From Flaviflagellibacter rhizophilus (GTDB lineage Bacteria; Pseudomonadota; Alphaproteobacteria; Rhizobiales; Methylopilaceae), in contig NZ_JAXAFJ010000003.1 in the NCBI RefSeq assembly GCF_033898525.1, forward strand, positions 186,001 through 250,000: a stretch of DNA of 64,000 nucleotides, read 5' to 3'. The notes under the pieces are model-generated. The model was not told the origin of the DNA and made no database searches. It was given only the letters and a program-made list of their open reading frames with translations. Positions 38,601 to 45,515 of this stretch are shown here, one piece after another. The translations under genes were made by a program, and so were the position numbers. Position 1 is the first letter of the stretch. Each line of letters opens with the position of its first letter.

Positions 38601-39087
38601 GTCGGCCGTCACCACCACGGCGAAGGTCGATCTCGGGACAGGCCTCGGCGGTCGCGGCAGCGCCTGGAGTTCGCAGACTGGCAGCGACACCCTGTGGGGC
38701 GTCGAGAACGTGGTCACGGGCTCCGGCGCGGACGACATCACAGCCAGCAATGCCGTCAACATCATGGACGGCGGCGCGGGTAATGACGTCTTCCGCTTCC
38801 TGAGCGCCGAAGCCGCCAACAACGACACCATCCTCAACTTCCAGGCCGGGGACGTCCTCGACCTGACCGGCATGGACGCGAACGCGGGCGTTGCCGGCAA
38901 CCAGGCCTTCACCCTGGTAGCTGGGCCGAGCTTCACCGCGGCGGCGCAGTTGATGGTGTCCTATGAGACCCGCGCGGACGGCGACTACACCGTGGTGCAG
39001 GGCAATACCGGCGGCGACGCCGCGGCCGAGTTCAAGCTCAGCCTCAAGGGTACGCACGAGTTGGACGCAACCGACTTCAAGTTCTGA
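29659..39087 (+). CDS. Giant secreted RTX protein with two animal-type heme peroxidase domains (peroxicin/MopA-like)
   Basis: The 3142-residue protein has no signal peptide and two complete heme peroxidase domains. Domain 1 (about 90-910) has the distal His256 in FDHGLDL, catalytic Arg496 in GDGRGNEN and proximal His615 in YRFGHSM. Domain 2 (about 2064-2740) has His2179, Arg2373 and His2470. RTX repeats occur near 965-1090, 1258-1290 and 1828-1870. A cadherin-like stretch lies at about 1600-1825, and a strongly acidic Asp/Glu linker at about 2745-2830 precedes the C-terminal RTX block (2850-2960), as expected of type I secretion substrates. Start ATG follows GGGGAG. Peroxicins and the Mn(II) oxidase MopA share this plan, but the substrate here is unknown. 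Confidence 0.9.
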   Translation: MVDIIKGDLEFILRQIKISEANAAGTPLDQIYVDRNGNVVSAGTAGALLAISDPLAPYGLRTVDGGFNNLVEGREQWGAADGSFPRLTDPFWRNENDDSITFGAGSPGQVVFADGNYGEHGAPPPASQGLGGGTVVDADPRLISNLIVDQTLGNPAVIYAALVHAGAAPAAILPAIAQIQVAYEQAMADYRTANPGATALQSMAFASEAPTVDALLTTHGIEMDGTSVMLPNVAPDEGLSASFNSWFTLFGQFFDHGLDLVAKEKNGTVYIPLSVDDPLYNPASPHTNFMVLTRSTTGAANLTTPWVDQNQTYSSNASKQLFMREYELDAQGRPVATGRLLSGADGGLATWADVKEQAAEKLGVLLTDADIGSVPLFVMDDYGRFVPGANGMPQLVVGLGPDGMFGGGDDVFVAGNLAAPISPSALGAVRTGHAFLDDIAHAAVPVVTGGVLQQDGDTALGYANADGSAGPLNARGTGTAYDNEMLDRHFITGDGRGNENIGLTAVHHVFHSEHNGMIDQIKQKVLASGDLDFINEWLDVPLAALPTAGATLDWNGERLFQTARFTTEMQYQHLVFEEFARKIQPDVDVFVFNPSTDINPAIFAEFAHVVYRFGHSMLNESVDRVLDDGSRADLDLFDAFLNPIEFGGQVTTSSGTFTLDHDQATGAVIRGMTSQVGNEIDEFVTDVLRNQLLGIPLDLAALNIARGREAGIPPLNLAREQFKEIANGDTQLDPYTSWMDFALNLKNPASVVNFIAAYGTHETITSASTPEAKRDAAWNLVFGHASLDEMDRQNFLNARGQYAAIETTGPLAGYSLLGGLNLVDLWVGGLAEKKMAFGGMLGSTFSFVFELQMENLQNADRFYYLSRVQGLNFLNELENNSFAKMLLNNTDLGEEGYALPGDVFSVPDHVLYMDKNEQQKFGYVDPTQEDPFLQAISPMIERRDANTDGVAEYIRVNSNDHVLIQGTNGNDHIIAGGGDDSVWGRDGNDRIEAGYGVDKIHGGKGNDIITNSGTDIGEVDMLHGEDGNDVIHGGSGLALIFGNQGSDFIITGPDGKEAFGGTDNDFIIGGEGADFLLGNEGDDWIEGGGGFDTTAGDNSQLFFNSRIIGHDVMFAGSDEHDFDAESGDDIMVQGESVMRNEGMLGFDWAIHKGNTVAANDDLTKPIFTTDEQDILRDRFDAVEALSGWDRNDVLRGDDRGDAATEAGGGLAGAENTMTGHELDQAGIARIRNLSQIVTADLLEQVQYEADGSGDSKMAFVGGNVLLGGGGSDTIQGRGGDDIIDGDRWLNVRIAVKDASGAVLGSAEGMTAKVTGPNGADLFGGKPLQALMLDGTLQPGQLEIVREILKDDGVGDIDTAVYWDVRANYTISRGPDGSVIVSHTGFDTANRPVGTNFVSDGVDRLHNMERLQFADQTVTLSPPSLQLNGFDVATRSLADNFNTAAYTNNGGNTNFKTAWTETLDAGGATGGSVRVAGGVLQFSQGSVDDAAVTRHVDLSGARSATVTFSVNDASVGGLFSGDNEEIFFDFAADGVNFVTLRTFDGGNGGNITVQLPTGVPFTDNAAIRFRANNALDTGESFSIDNLAITANVFVPANPPSIDINAAYTENGAAAAVGSDPRIVEDSNGIVSASVVLTNAKTGDRLFVQGNLPNGISANVNTTVAGVITLTLSGTATPAAYEAAIQAVRFENTTNNPDTAPRTIQVAVSDGMLDSNVATATVNVTAVNDQPAVNNDTVITNVATGSFVLPEWALLRNDSDPEGAALAVTAVSAFNGLTVTRANGSLTVTDTGIAGGSFTYTATDGSGAANATDTGGVTLTRDATGTVDGTTADNILVGNDAASTFDAGTGNDIVFAGGGNDTAVWNAASLFGATISQDGRDFVDGGAGTDAFVVNGDGTAEAFVVRSRAAALADGIVIQREEAEIVITRNGAVIAELDNIEEITVNTGPGADTVTTRGNFDPTSLAFNTIHINGSSGNDTVDITALQSAHRIVLRTNGGNDTIVGTLRPQDVIELPNGQTLADYARTVNANGTTTYTKGTHSVTLQAPAAEPGEGGGGGGQGAFALTARDLQGLKNLVNGRNAFDGEDDTEGHAGIRDLEGTGNNTANPDYGSADQHFIRLTTARYGELNASGNNREVNPIFEGLDARAISNLLGTQEADLPKQANDANIFFMAFGQYFDHGLDFVPKNSVFGTIEIGGPGSLRAPGTDNPADLTRAEVDGLDANGIPQHVNKTSPYVDQNQAYGSNELVGQFLRESDGVGGVGMRLLAGADDPSSPGFKLLPTLREMIQHHWEANTVFHDASLPNGAISFHDYYSNFPISETATGNLFDEATGSFDPDVLNAAVSNFMGSGFPLLLDTNPFVSLLDHYVAGDGRANENFALTAMHTVWARNHNYHVENLVEAGFDGTPEEVFQAAKMMNEAEYQRVVFDEFADALLGGMRGLGTHGHDGYNPDVDARISHEFASAVYRVGHSLIGQTMTVLDENGQPKQVALFDAFLNPSNDPSVFTGTLPPGYVPQPGYAQLGVGSILGGIATQQAEEVDFNIVDAVRNDLVRINADLFSFNVARGRDVGLGTLNQVRADLKASGSPYIREAIGFAGNMDPYASWEDFQARNGLSASVIAQMKQAYPDLVLDTPEEIADFVAANPSIALLDGTNGAKIVKGIDRVDLWVGGLAEQHINGGMVGQTFWVVLHEQFDRLQEGDRFYYTDRFDNFDFYEDFVDGQDFADIIARNTGLTNLPEDIFSADLDDDGPTGGTDDEDEDEDDGDGPPVGGDDDDDTDEDEDDEDDTPPVGGGEDDEDDDEDEDDDDGNGQDDDDDEVDGGEDDDTDGPGTGNGGGTGTGTTPPVVGTPAADVLAGTAADDNLIGFGGDDVIMGHAGADAIVAGDGNDFVHGGEGRDVISAGLGDDHVFGGAGADMIHGDAGDDRLFGDAGDDLIDAGAGNDLVMGGAGNDLLVASKNDGDDTYFGDEPNGGAGVDTLDMSAVTTTAKVDLGTGLGGRGSAWSSQTGSDTLWGVENVVTGSGADDITASNAVNIMDGGAGNDVFRFLSAEAANNDTILNFQAGDVLDLTGMDANAGVAGNQAFTLVAGPSFTAAAQLMVSYETRADGDYTVVQGNTGGDAAAEFKLSLKGTHELDATDFKF
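37915..38145 (+). repeat. Low-complexity GA-rich tract coding a poly-Asp/Glu linker
   Basis: Within the giant peroxidase gene this stretch is almost only GAC, GAT, GAA and GAG codons, broken three times by short Gly-Pro units such as PPVGG. It encodes an acidic, probably disordered linker between the second peroxidase and the C-terminal RTX block. The mixed codon use shows that it is kept at protein level rather than being a pure slippage repeat. Confidence 0.8.
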
Positions 39088-39107
39088 TCGGTTGACGCAG
39101 ACCCATC

Positions 39108-39134
39108 GAGGGGCCGGTCCCGCACCGGCCCCTC
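39108..39134 (+). terminator. Strong hairpin without T-run between the giant peroxidase and its secretion genes
   Basis: Perfect 11-bp arms GAGGGGCCGGT (39108-39118) and ACCGGCCCCTC (39124-39134) surround a CCCGC loop, 21 bp after the peroxidase stop and 30 bp before the secretion ATPase start. No U-run follows, so full termination is unlikely. It may protect the 3' end of the peroxidase message or reduce expression of the secretion genes relative to the substrate. Confidence 0.65.
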
Positions 39135-39164
39135 AACCGCCCCAGCAGCCACAAGAGACGTGCC

Positions 39165-40907
39165 ATGCGCACCAACACGAAAGCCTCGCGAAAAGAGGAC
39201 GCAGCGAAACTGATCACGGGCTTCCGCGGCGTCGTGCTCTTCCTCTTCCTGATCTCCGGCGTGATCAATGTGCTGGCGCTGACCGGCTCGTTTTACATGC
39301 TGCAGATCTACGACCGGGCGCTCGCCGCCGGCAGCGTGCCGACCTTGGTGGCGCTCTCCGTCATCGCCATCGGGCTCTACCTGTTCCAGGGCGTGTTCGA
39401 CGTCATCCGCTCGCAGGTGCTGGTGCGCGTGGGTGCGCGGCTGGACAAGAAGATCGCGCCGCTGGCCCACAGCGTCGCCATCGACATGCCCCGGTTCGGC
39501 TTCTCGACCGCTGAGTCCCTGGAACGCGGGCGCGATGTGGATACCGTCCGCGGCTTTCTCGGCAGTCAGGCTCCCATCGCCTTGTTCGATCTGCCCTGGA
39601 TCCCGATTTATCTCGCCTTCGTCTACCTGCTGCACCCCTTCCTCGGCGGGCTTACGCTGGCCGGAGCGGTGGTGCTGTCCGTCCTGACCCTCGTGACGGA
39701 GTTGATGACGCGCCGCCTGAACGCGGCAACCCTCAAGGCGGTCATCACGCGGTCCGCCATCGCGGATTCCAACGCCCGCAACGCCGACATCCTCAAGGCC
39801 ATGGGTTTCGCCCATCGGGCCGTCGAGCGCTTCAACATCGCGAACGACGAGCACCTCGTTCTCCAGACGCGCACCAACGACATCACCGGCACGTTCGGCG
39901 CCATCGCGCGCGTGCTGCGGATGCTGCTGCAATCGGCGCTGCTGGGGCTCGGCGCATATCTGACGATCAAGGGCGAACTGTCGGCCGGCGCCATCATCGC
40001 CTGCTCCGTCGCGTCCTCGCGCGCGCTCGCCCCCATTGATCTTGCCATCGCGAACTGGAAGGGCGTGGTTGCCGCCCGCTCCGCGATGAAGCGGCTGCGG
40101 GAAACCGTCGTTGCGCTGGCAGGGGCCAAGCCTCCCATGCCGCTGCCCGCGCCGGTTTCTTCCCTGAAGGTCGAGCGCATCACGATTGCGGCGCCCGCCT
40201 CTGGCCGCGTGCTGCTGAGCGAAGTCGGCTTCGAGTTGAAGGCGGGCGATGGTCTCGGCGTCATCGGACCCAGCGGAGGTGGAAAGACCACCCTTGTGCG
40301 CGCTCTCACGGGGGTGTGGCCGGTGCTTCGCGGAAGCGTGCGCCTGGACGACGCGGAACTGGGCCAATGGAGCGACCAGGAGCTTGGGCGCTGGACCGGT
40401 TTTCTCCCGCAGGAGGTGGCCTTGCTCGACGCGACCATCGGCGAGAACATCGCGCGCTTCGAGGAAAGCCCGGACCCGCGCGCCATCGTCGCGGCGGCAA
40501 GAGGCGCCGGCGTGCATGAGATGATCGTGCGCCTGCCCGAAGGCTACATGACGCAGATCGGGCCGCAGGGCACGTCTTTGTCCGCCGGGCAGAGGCAGCG
40601 GATCGGCCTTGCCCGCGCCCTCTACAACGATCCGTTCCTGATCGTGCTCGACGAGCCAAATTCCAATCTGGACGGCGAAGGCGAGGCGGCGCTGACCCAG
40701 GCGATCCTCGGCGTGCGGCGCCGCGGCGGCATCGTCATCGTGGTGGCGCATCGGCCGAGCGCGCTGGCGGCTGTCGACCTCGTCGCCGTCGTGCAGGCCG
40801 GACGCCTCGCTGCCTTCGGACCGAAGGACGAGATCATTTCCTCTGTGAATGGCGCAGTCAGCGAGCCCGCGGCTGCGCGGCGAACTCAGATGAGGGTGCC
40901 AGCATGA
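39165..40907 (+). CDS. Type I secretion system permease/ATPase (PrtD family)
   Basis: The 580-residue protein has a membrane domain with the typical GSFYMLQIYDR N-terminal motif of PrtD-type exporters. An ABC domain follows, with Walker A GPSGGGKTT (about 368-376), signature LSAGQRQR and Walker B FLIVLDEPNSNLD. There is no C39 peptidase domain, as expected for an RTX exporter that leaves the substrate uncut. It is the inner-membrane engine for export of the upstream peroxidase, by context. It overlaps the next gene as ATGA. Confidence 0.92.
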   Translation: MRTNTKASRKEDAAKLITGFRGVVLFLFLISGVINVLALTGSFYMLQIYDRALAAGSVPTLVALSVIAIGLYLFQGVFDVIRSQVLVRVGARLDKKIAPLAHSVAIDMPRFGFSTAESLERGRDVDTVRGFLGSQAPIALFDLPWIPIYLAFVYLLHPFLGGLTLAGAVVLSVLTLVTELMTRRLNAATLKAVITRSAIADSNARNADILKAMGFAHRAVERFNIANDEHLVLQTRTNDITGTFGAIARVLRMLLQSALLGLGAYLTIKGELSAGAIIACSVASSRALAPIDLAIANWKGVVAARSAMKRLRETVVALAGAKPPMPLPAPVSSLKVERITIAAPASGRVLLSEVGFELKAGDGLGVIGPSGGGKTTLVRALTGVWPVLRGSVRLDDAELGQWSDQELGRWTGFLPQEVALLDATIGENIARFEESPDPRAIVAAARGAGVHEMIVRLPEGYMTQIGPQGTSLSAGQRQRIGLARALYNDPFLIVLDEPNSNLDGEGEAALTQAILGVRRRGGIVIVVAHRPSALAAVDLVAVVQAGRLAAFGPKDEIISSVNGAVSEPAAARRTQMRVPA

Positions 40908-43078
40908 TCGGGATCAAGGCAACCAAGGCGCAGGACACCGGCCCCGCCTCCCTGCGCGAGCGCTACATCACCAAGGCTGCGGCCCTCTCGAAAGTGCCGA
41001 TGCAGGTGGCCCTCCTTCTGGCGGCGTTTGTTCTGTACGTCCGCACGCTGGTGGCCGGAGAGCCGCCGGAGGCGCGCAGTGCGGAGGCAGGCCAGCCTGC
41101 CCCCGAGGACGAGCATGGGGTCCTAACCGCTGCGTCAGGCGGGCCGGCTCTCGTCCAACCGCCGGCCGAGGAGGACCGCGACGAGGAGGAGCCCTCCGCG
41201 CGCTCTGGCGGCGCCTATGTCGAGCACGAGGCACCAGCCTTCGTCATGCTCGACTCGCCTCCGATCTCCTTCCGCGCCGCGGAGGTTTCGGTGGCTCTTC
41301 GCAACGGATCGTTCGAGGTGAAGTCCCGGGCCGGCAACGACAATCTCGGGCTCGTCGGGTCCGGTGGCGGCGGCGGCACAGGTGGCAGTGATGCAGGACC
41401 AAGCGGCGACATGCCCGTTGCACCGGGCGTGGAGCCGGGGGAGGACGAGGATCCCGATCCACGCGCCGCCAACCGCGCCCCCAGATCCACCGGGACGGTT
41501 TATCTCGGCGATTTCTTCAGCGCACAGGCGACCTTCATCGCCTTCGCAAGCCTCCTGCTGAACGCGAGCGATGAAGACGGGGACAAGCTCTCGGTTGCCG
41601 GGCTTGCTGCATCCTCGGGTACGCTGAACCCGGTGCCGGGCGGCTGGCTCTACACGCCTGCGCAGGACGCAAGCGGCTTCGTCGAGTTCACCTACCGGGT
41701 GACGGACGGCCTGTCCGGCGTGCTGCATTCGGCCCAGCTCCGCCTCGTTCCGTACCACACTGTCGAGGGTACAGCCGGAGACGACGTGCTCCTCGGCACC
41801 GCCGCGGCGGACCACGTCTCCGGCGGCGACGGCGACGACAATGTGGATGCGCGCGAGGGCCACGACACTATCTGGGCGGGGAGCGGCGACGACCATGTGC
41901 TCGCGGGCCTCGGCAATGACGTGATTTCCGGCGGAGAGGGCCGGGACCTGATCTTCGGCGGCGCCGGCAATGACACGGTGTGGGCCGGGGCGGGCGATGA
42001 CCGCGTCTTCGGCGAGGATGGCGACGACCTGCTCCATGGCGAAGCCGGCAATGACATGCTGGACGGCGCGGCGGGGCGCGACCTTCTCGATGGTGGCGAC
42101 GGAGACGATCAGCTTGTCGGAGGCGACGGGGATGACGTGCTCCTGGGCCGCGCTGGCGCAGACATTCTGCAGGGCGGAGCGGGCGAGGATGTGCTCGACG
42201 GCGGCGAGGGTGCCGACAGGATGCTCGGAGGCGAGGGTGATGATGTGCTTGTCGCCAGCATGGACGGCGCAGCCGACCAGATCGACGGAGGGGCCGGAAA
42301 GGACAGCGCCGACATGTCGGCGGCCACGATGGGGATCGTGGTCGATCTGAGGTCCGGCACAGCGGTTAGTGTCGAGATCGGCGCCGATCTCCTCCACGAT
42401 ATCGAGGCGGTGTTCACCGGCAGCGGCAATGACAGCCTGACGGGAGACGAGGGTGGCAATCTTCTCTCGGCCGGGGCCGGCGATGACCTGCTCGATGGCG
42501 GGCTGGGTTCGGACACCCTGCTCGGCGGCACCGGGAACGACCGGCTGGTCGGAAGCGCCGACGCGGCGGATGACCTCTGTGACGGCGGCGAAGGCCATGA
42601 CGTCATGGACTACTCCGCCACCTCGCAGGGCATCATCGTCGATCTTGTGACCGGCGAGGCCATGGGGGTCGAGATCGGCGCGGATCTTCTGAAAAGCATC
42701 GAGGAGGTCATCGGCGGCTCCGGCAACGACATCTTCGTCGTCAACGGCGATGCCGTGAACCTGAGCGGCGGCGGCGGTGAGGATCTCTACAGGTTCACCG
42801 GCGGAAGCAGCGGCTCGGGAACCAGCATCCACGACTTCGCGGTCGGAGACTGCATCCAGCTGCCCGGCTACCAGCTGACCCCGCAGGTCGCCGAGCTCTT
42901 CCAGGACATCTATGGCGAGCGCGATCGCAGCAGCGACCGCATCCGCTACCACAGCGAGCGGGTGAACGAACTCGAGCAGACCCGGATCGAGGCCGACCTC
43001 GATGGCGACACCTCATACGAGCTCGTCATCAACCTGGACGGTCATCATCTTCTTTTCATTTCCGAAAACCTGGCTTGA
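40904..43078 (+). CDS. Membrane-anchored RTX protein encoded inside the type I secretion operon
   Basis: The 724-residue protein begins with a basic segment and one membrane span (about 31-52, VPMQVALLLAAFVLYVRTLVAG). An acidic, Pro-rich linker and a cadherin-like domain (about 190-285) come next, followed by many Ca-binding GGxGxD nonapeptides (about 290-560) and further RTX-like units to the end. The charge pattern predicts cytoplasmic N-terminus and periplasmic RTX part. It lies between the ATPase and fusion-protein genes and is coupled to the first by ATGA. It may be an accessory to secretion or a second substrate. I know no assigned function. Confidence 0.75.
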   Translation: MIGIKATKAQDTGPASLRERYITKAAALSKVPMQVALLLAAFVLYVRTLVAGEPPEARSAEAGQPAPEDEHGVLTAASGGPALVQPPAEEDRDEEEPSARSGGAYVEHEAPAFVMLDSPPISFRAAEVSVALRNGSFEVKSRAGNDNLGLVGSGGGGGTGGSDAGPSGDMPVAPGVEPGEDEDPDPRAANRAPRSTGTVYLGDFFSAQATFIAFASLLLNASDEDGDKLSVAGLAASSGTLNPVPGGWLYTPAQDASGFVEFTYRVTDGLSGVLHSAQLRLVPYHTVEGTAGDDVLLGTAAADHVSGGDGDDNVDAREGHDTIWAGSGDDHVLAGLGNDVISGGEGRDLIFGGAGNDTVWAGAGDDRVFGEDGDDLLHGEAGNDMLDGAAGRDLLDGGDGDDQLVGGDGDDVLLGRAGADILQGGAGEDVLDGGEGADRMLGGEGDDVLVASMDGAADQIDGGAGKDSADMSAATMGIVVDLRSGTAVSVEIGADLLHDIEAVFTGSGNDSLTGDEGGNLLSAGAGDDLLDGGLGSDTLLGGTGNDRLVGSADAADDLCDGGEGHDVMDYSATSQGIIVDLVTGEAMGVEIGADLLKSIEEVIGGSGNDIFVVNGDAVNLSGGGGEDLYRFTGGSSGSGTSIHDFAVGDCIQLPGYQLTPQVAELFQDIYGERDRSSDRIRYHSERVNELEQTRIEADLDGDTSYELVINLDGHHLLFISENLA

Positions 43079-43090
43079 GGAGGTCGACCG

Positions 43091-44404
43091 ATGGCAGACA
43101 TGCGCTCCAGACCCGCTGCAGAAAGCAGCTTCGGCCTTCGCGGCCGGATCGGGACGGGAATTGTCTTCGCCCTCATGCTCATTGCCGGATGCGGAGCCTG
43201 GGCCGTGCTGGCGCAGCTCTCCGGCGCGATCATCGCACAAGGATCGGTCAAGGTGGACCGCAACCTCAAGGCGATCCAGCATCGCGACGGCGGCATCATC
43301 AGTGAGATTGCCGTACGGGAGGGCGACTTCGTCACCGCGGGGCAGGTGCTGCTGCGTCTCGACGACATGCAGACCCGGGCTGAACTGTCGATCATCAAGA
43401 CCCAGATGGTCGAAGCCATCGCGCGGCGCGCCCGGCTCAGGGCTGAACGCGACATGCTGGCGGAGGTGGAGTTTCCTCCCGGCTTCGCGGACCAGGGGGG
43501 CGAGGCGGCCGCCGTCATCATGAGCGAGACGAACCTGTTTCGCGGCAACCTTGCTCATCGCCGCAGCCAGAAGGAACAGCTCGAGCTCCGCATCAACCAG
43601 ATCGAGAAGGAGGTTGCGGGCCTCGAGGCCCAGCGGACTGCCAAGGTCGACGAGATCAAGCTTGTCGAAAGCGAGCACGGCAAGCTGAAGCAACTCCTGC
43701 AGAAGGGGCTGGTCGAAAGCCTGCGCGTCTACAACACCGACCGCGAAGCCGCCCGTCTTCTCGGCAGCCGGGGCGAGGTGGAAGCCGGCATTGCGCGTGC
43801 CTACGCCTCCACGAGCGAGATCCGGCTCCAGATCATGGCACTGGACCAGACGGCCCGCACGGAGGCGCAGCGTGAGCTTTCCACCGTGGACGCCAAGATC
43901 TCGGAACTCACGGACCGCAAGATGGCCATCGAGGATCGGCTGTCGCGCACGAATATCCGTGCGCCTCTTGCCGGTTACATCAATGAACTGGCGGTCCATA
44001 CGATCGGCGGCGTGATCAGCCCGGCGGAGCGTCTGATCACGCTTGTGCCGGAGAACGCCGCGTTGCGTGTCGAGGCCCGATTGTCACCCGCCGATATCGA
44101 CCAGGTGGCGCTGGCCCAGCCGGCGCGGCTGAGGTTCTCCGCATTCAACCGCAACGAGACGCCGGAGATCCTCGGGGAGGTCGCCTATGTCTCCCCAGCC
44201 TCCACCCGCGACACGGTGACGGGAGAGATGTACTTCGTCGCCGACATCGAGGTCAGTGCCGAGCAGATGGCCCGGCTGGGCGCGCGCAAGCTCGTGCCGG
44301 GCATGCCGGTCGAGGTCTACATCACGACCGACCAGCGCTCCGCGCTAAGCTATCTGACGAAGCCGTTCACCGACCAGGTCGCCCGGACCTTCCGGGAGGA
44401 GTGA
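43091..44404 (+). CDS. Type I secretion membrane fusion protein (HlyD/PrtE family)
   Basis: The 437-residue protein has one N-terminal membrane span (about 22-44), a lipoyl-like half with GSVKVDRNLKAIQHRDGG, a long coiled-coil hairpin (about 130-280) and the second lipoyl half with LAGYINELAVHTIGG. It bridges the inner-membrane ATPase to a TolC-like outer-membrane channel, and no such channel gene is in this window. ATG follows GAGGAGG, 12 bp after the RTX gene. It probably ends the secretion operon. Confidence 0.92.
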   Translation: MADMRSRPAAESSFGLRGRIGTGIVFALMLIAGCGAWAVLAQLSGAIIAQGSVKVDRNLKAIQHRDGGIISEIAVREGDFVTAGQVLLRLDDMQTRAELSIIKTQMVEAIARRARLRAERDMLAEVEFPPGFADQGGEAAAVIMSETNLFRGNLAHRRSQKEQLELRINQIEKEVAGLEAQRTAKVDEIKLVESEHGKLKQLLQKGLVESLRVYNTDREAARLLGSRGEVEAGIARAYASTSEIRLQIMALDQTARTEAQRELSTVDAKISELTDRKMAIEDRLSRTNIRAPLAGYINELAVHTIGGVISPAERLITLVPENAALRVEARLSPADIDQVALAQPARLRFSAFNRNETPEILGEVAYVSPASTRDTVTGEMYFVADIEVSAEQMARLGARKLVPGMPVEVYITTDQRSALSYLTKPFTDQVARTFREE

Positions 44405-44547
44405 GCGCGCGCGTGGTGTTGCGTTCTCAGGCGGCGTCACTTCACAAAGAAGTTTGACGAACGTTGTTGGCACCCCGCCGGCGCCCCGCTTAGTAGGAAG
44501 CGTTACTCATTTCAGGCGCCTTCGCGGCAGGCAGGATCCCGTATGCA

Positions 44548-45045
44548 ATGAGCGTCTGGCTGAAGGCTGCTCATATCTGTGCATTGGTCATCTGGTGCGG
44601 CGGCCTGCTCGTCCTGCCGAGCCTTTTCGCGCTTCGCGGCAACCATCCTGCCGGCCCCGACCTCTGGCGGCTGCAGAGATTCGTCCGATTCAGCTACACC
44701 TACGTGGTTTCGCCCGCAGCATTCGCCGCCATCGGGACCGGCACGGCGCTGATCTTCGTGCAGGAGGTATTCACGCCGTGGTTTGCGCTGAAGCTGCTCG
44801 TGGTCGGGCTGCTGGCGCTGCTCCACGTCCGCCATGGCTTCGTCATCGTGAGGGTCTTCGAGGACGACAACGGTTATTCGCTCACGCGGAACGTGGTGGC
44901 CACATGCCTCACCATGGCCGTGGTCTCGGCAATCCTGTTGATCGTCCTGGCCAAGCCCGCCCTTGATCTCAACGCCCTGCCGGCGGTGATGCACCAGCCG
45001 GGAGCGCTTCAGTCATTGTTCGAAACCATGATCCCGATTCCATGA
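44548..45045 (+). CDS. CopD-like integral membrane protein
   Basis: The 165-residue protein has about four membrane spans and resembles CopD/YcnJ-type proteins (WLKAAHICALVIWCGGLL, with a heme- or metal-compatible His at the N-terminal helix). It lies upstream of cytochrome oxidase genes, which suggests copper handling or oxidase assembly. Its 3' end overlaps the convergent DUF2231 gene by 37 nt. Confidence 0.7.
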   Translation: MSVWLKAAHICALVIWCGGLLVLPSLFALRGNHPAGPDLWRLQRFVRFSYTYVVSPAAFAAIGTGTALIFVQEVFTPWFALKLLVVGLLALLHVRHGFVIVRVFEDDNGYSLTRNVVATCLTMAVVSAILLIVLAKPALDLNALPAVMHQPGALQSLFETMIPIP

Positions 45046-45500
45046 TCGAAGACGAGCTTGCCGCCATGCCAGCCCGCGATGCCGACGAAGATCGCTGCGA
45101 GCGTGGAGAGCATCAGCCCCATCGGCAGCACGGCCGCTTCATGGTCCTCGATCCGGTAGCCCCAGTTCAATCCCGCCACCGAGAGCAGCGTCATGGCGGC
45201 GACGGCATGGGTCCAGCTGGCGGAGCGCTTGCGGATGCCCGCGACCAGGAGAAGTTCGGCGGTTCCCGACACGCCGGCAACGATGCCGAGGAAGAAGGCG
45301 AACCCGCTCGACCACAGCGCCACGCGCGTCCAGAACGGGTCGGCCGTCCACCAGTAGAACAGATCGCAGCCGAGCGTCGCCATGACCAGCGCGATGGGGA
45401 AGGACACCGACATCGCATGAATGGGATGGCCGGCCACCGCCACCACCGAGGTCGTGTCGTGCTTCGTGACTTCCTCGATGACGGGATTGGTCTCGGTCAT
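45009..45500 (-). CDS. DUF2231 membrane protein
   Basis: The 163-residue protein has the DUF2231 opening GHPIHAMSVSFPIALV and about four membrane spans. I start it at ATG 45498-45500 (MTETNPVIEE), because the longer frame to 45764 runs antisense into coxB. Members often sit near terminal oxidases or electron transport genes, but the function is unknown. It is divergent from coxB, with only 15 bp between the starts. Confidence 0.75.
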   Translation of the reverse strand: MTETNPVIEEVTKHDTTSVVAVAGHPIHAMSVSFPIALVMATLGCDLFYWWTADPFWTRVALWSSGFAFFLGIVAGVSGTAELLLVAGIRKRSASWTHAVAAMTLLSVAGLNWGYRIEDHEAAVLPMGLMLSTLAAIFVGIAGWHGGKLVFDHGIGIMVSNND

Positions 45501-45515
45501 GCGGGCCCTCGCTGG

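Noticed and set aside
35371..39057. 1228-residue open frame on the minus strand opposite the giant peroxidase
   Set aside because: It is the mirror of RTX and peroxidase coding sequence in a GC-rich genome. It has no ribosome site, no recognisable domain and low-complexity composition, whereas the plus strand has complete peroxidase motifs.
45042..45515. Long N-terminal extension of coxB
   Set aside because: It is antisense to the DUF2231 gene, while the ATG at 45516 gives a proper lipoprotein signal.
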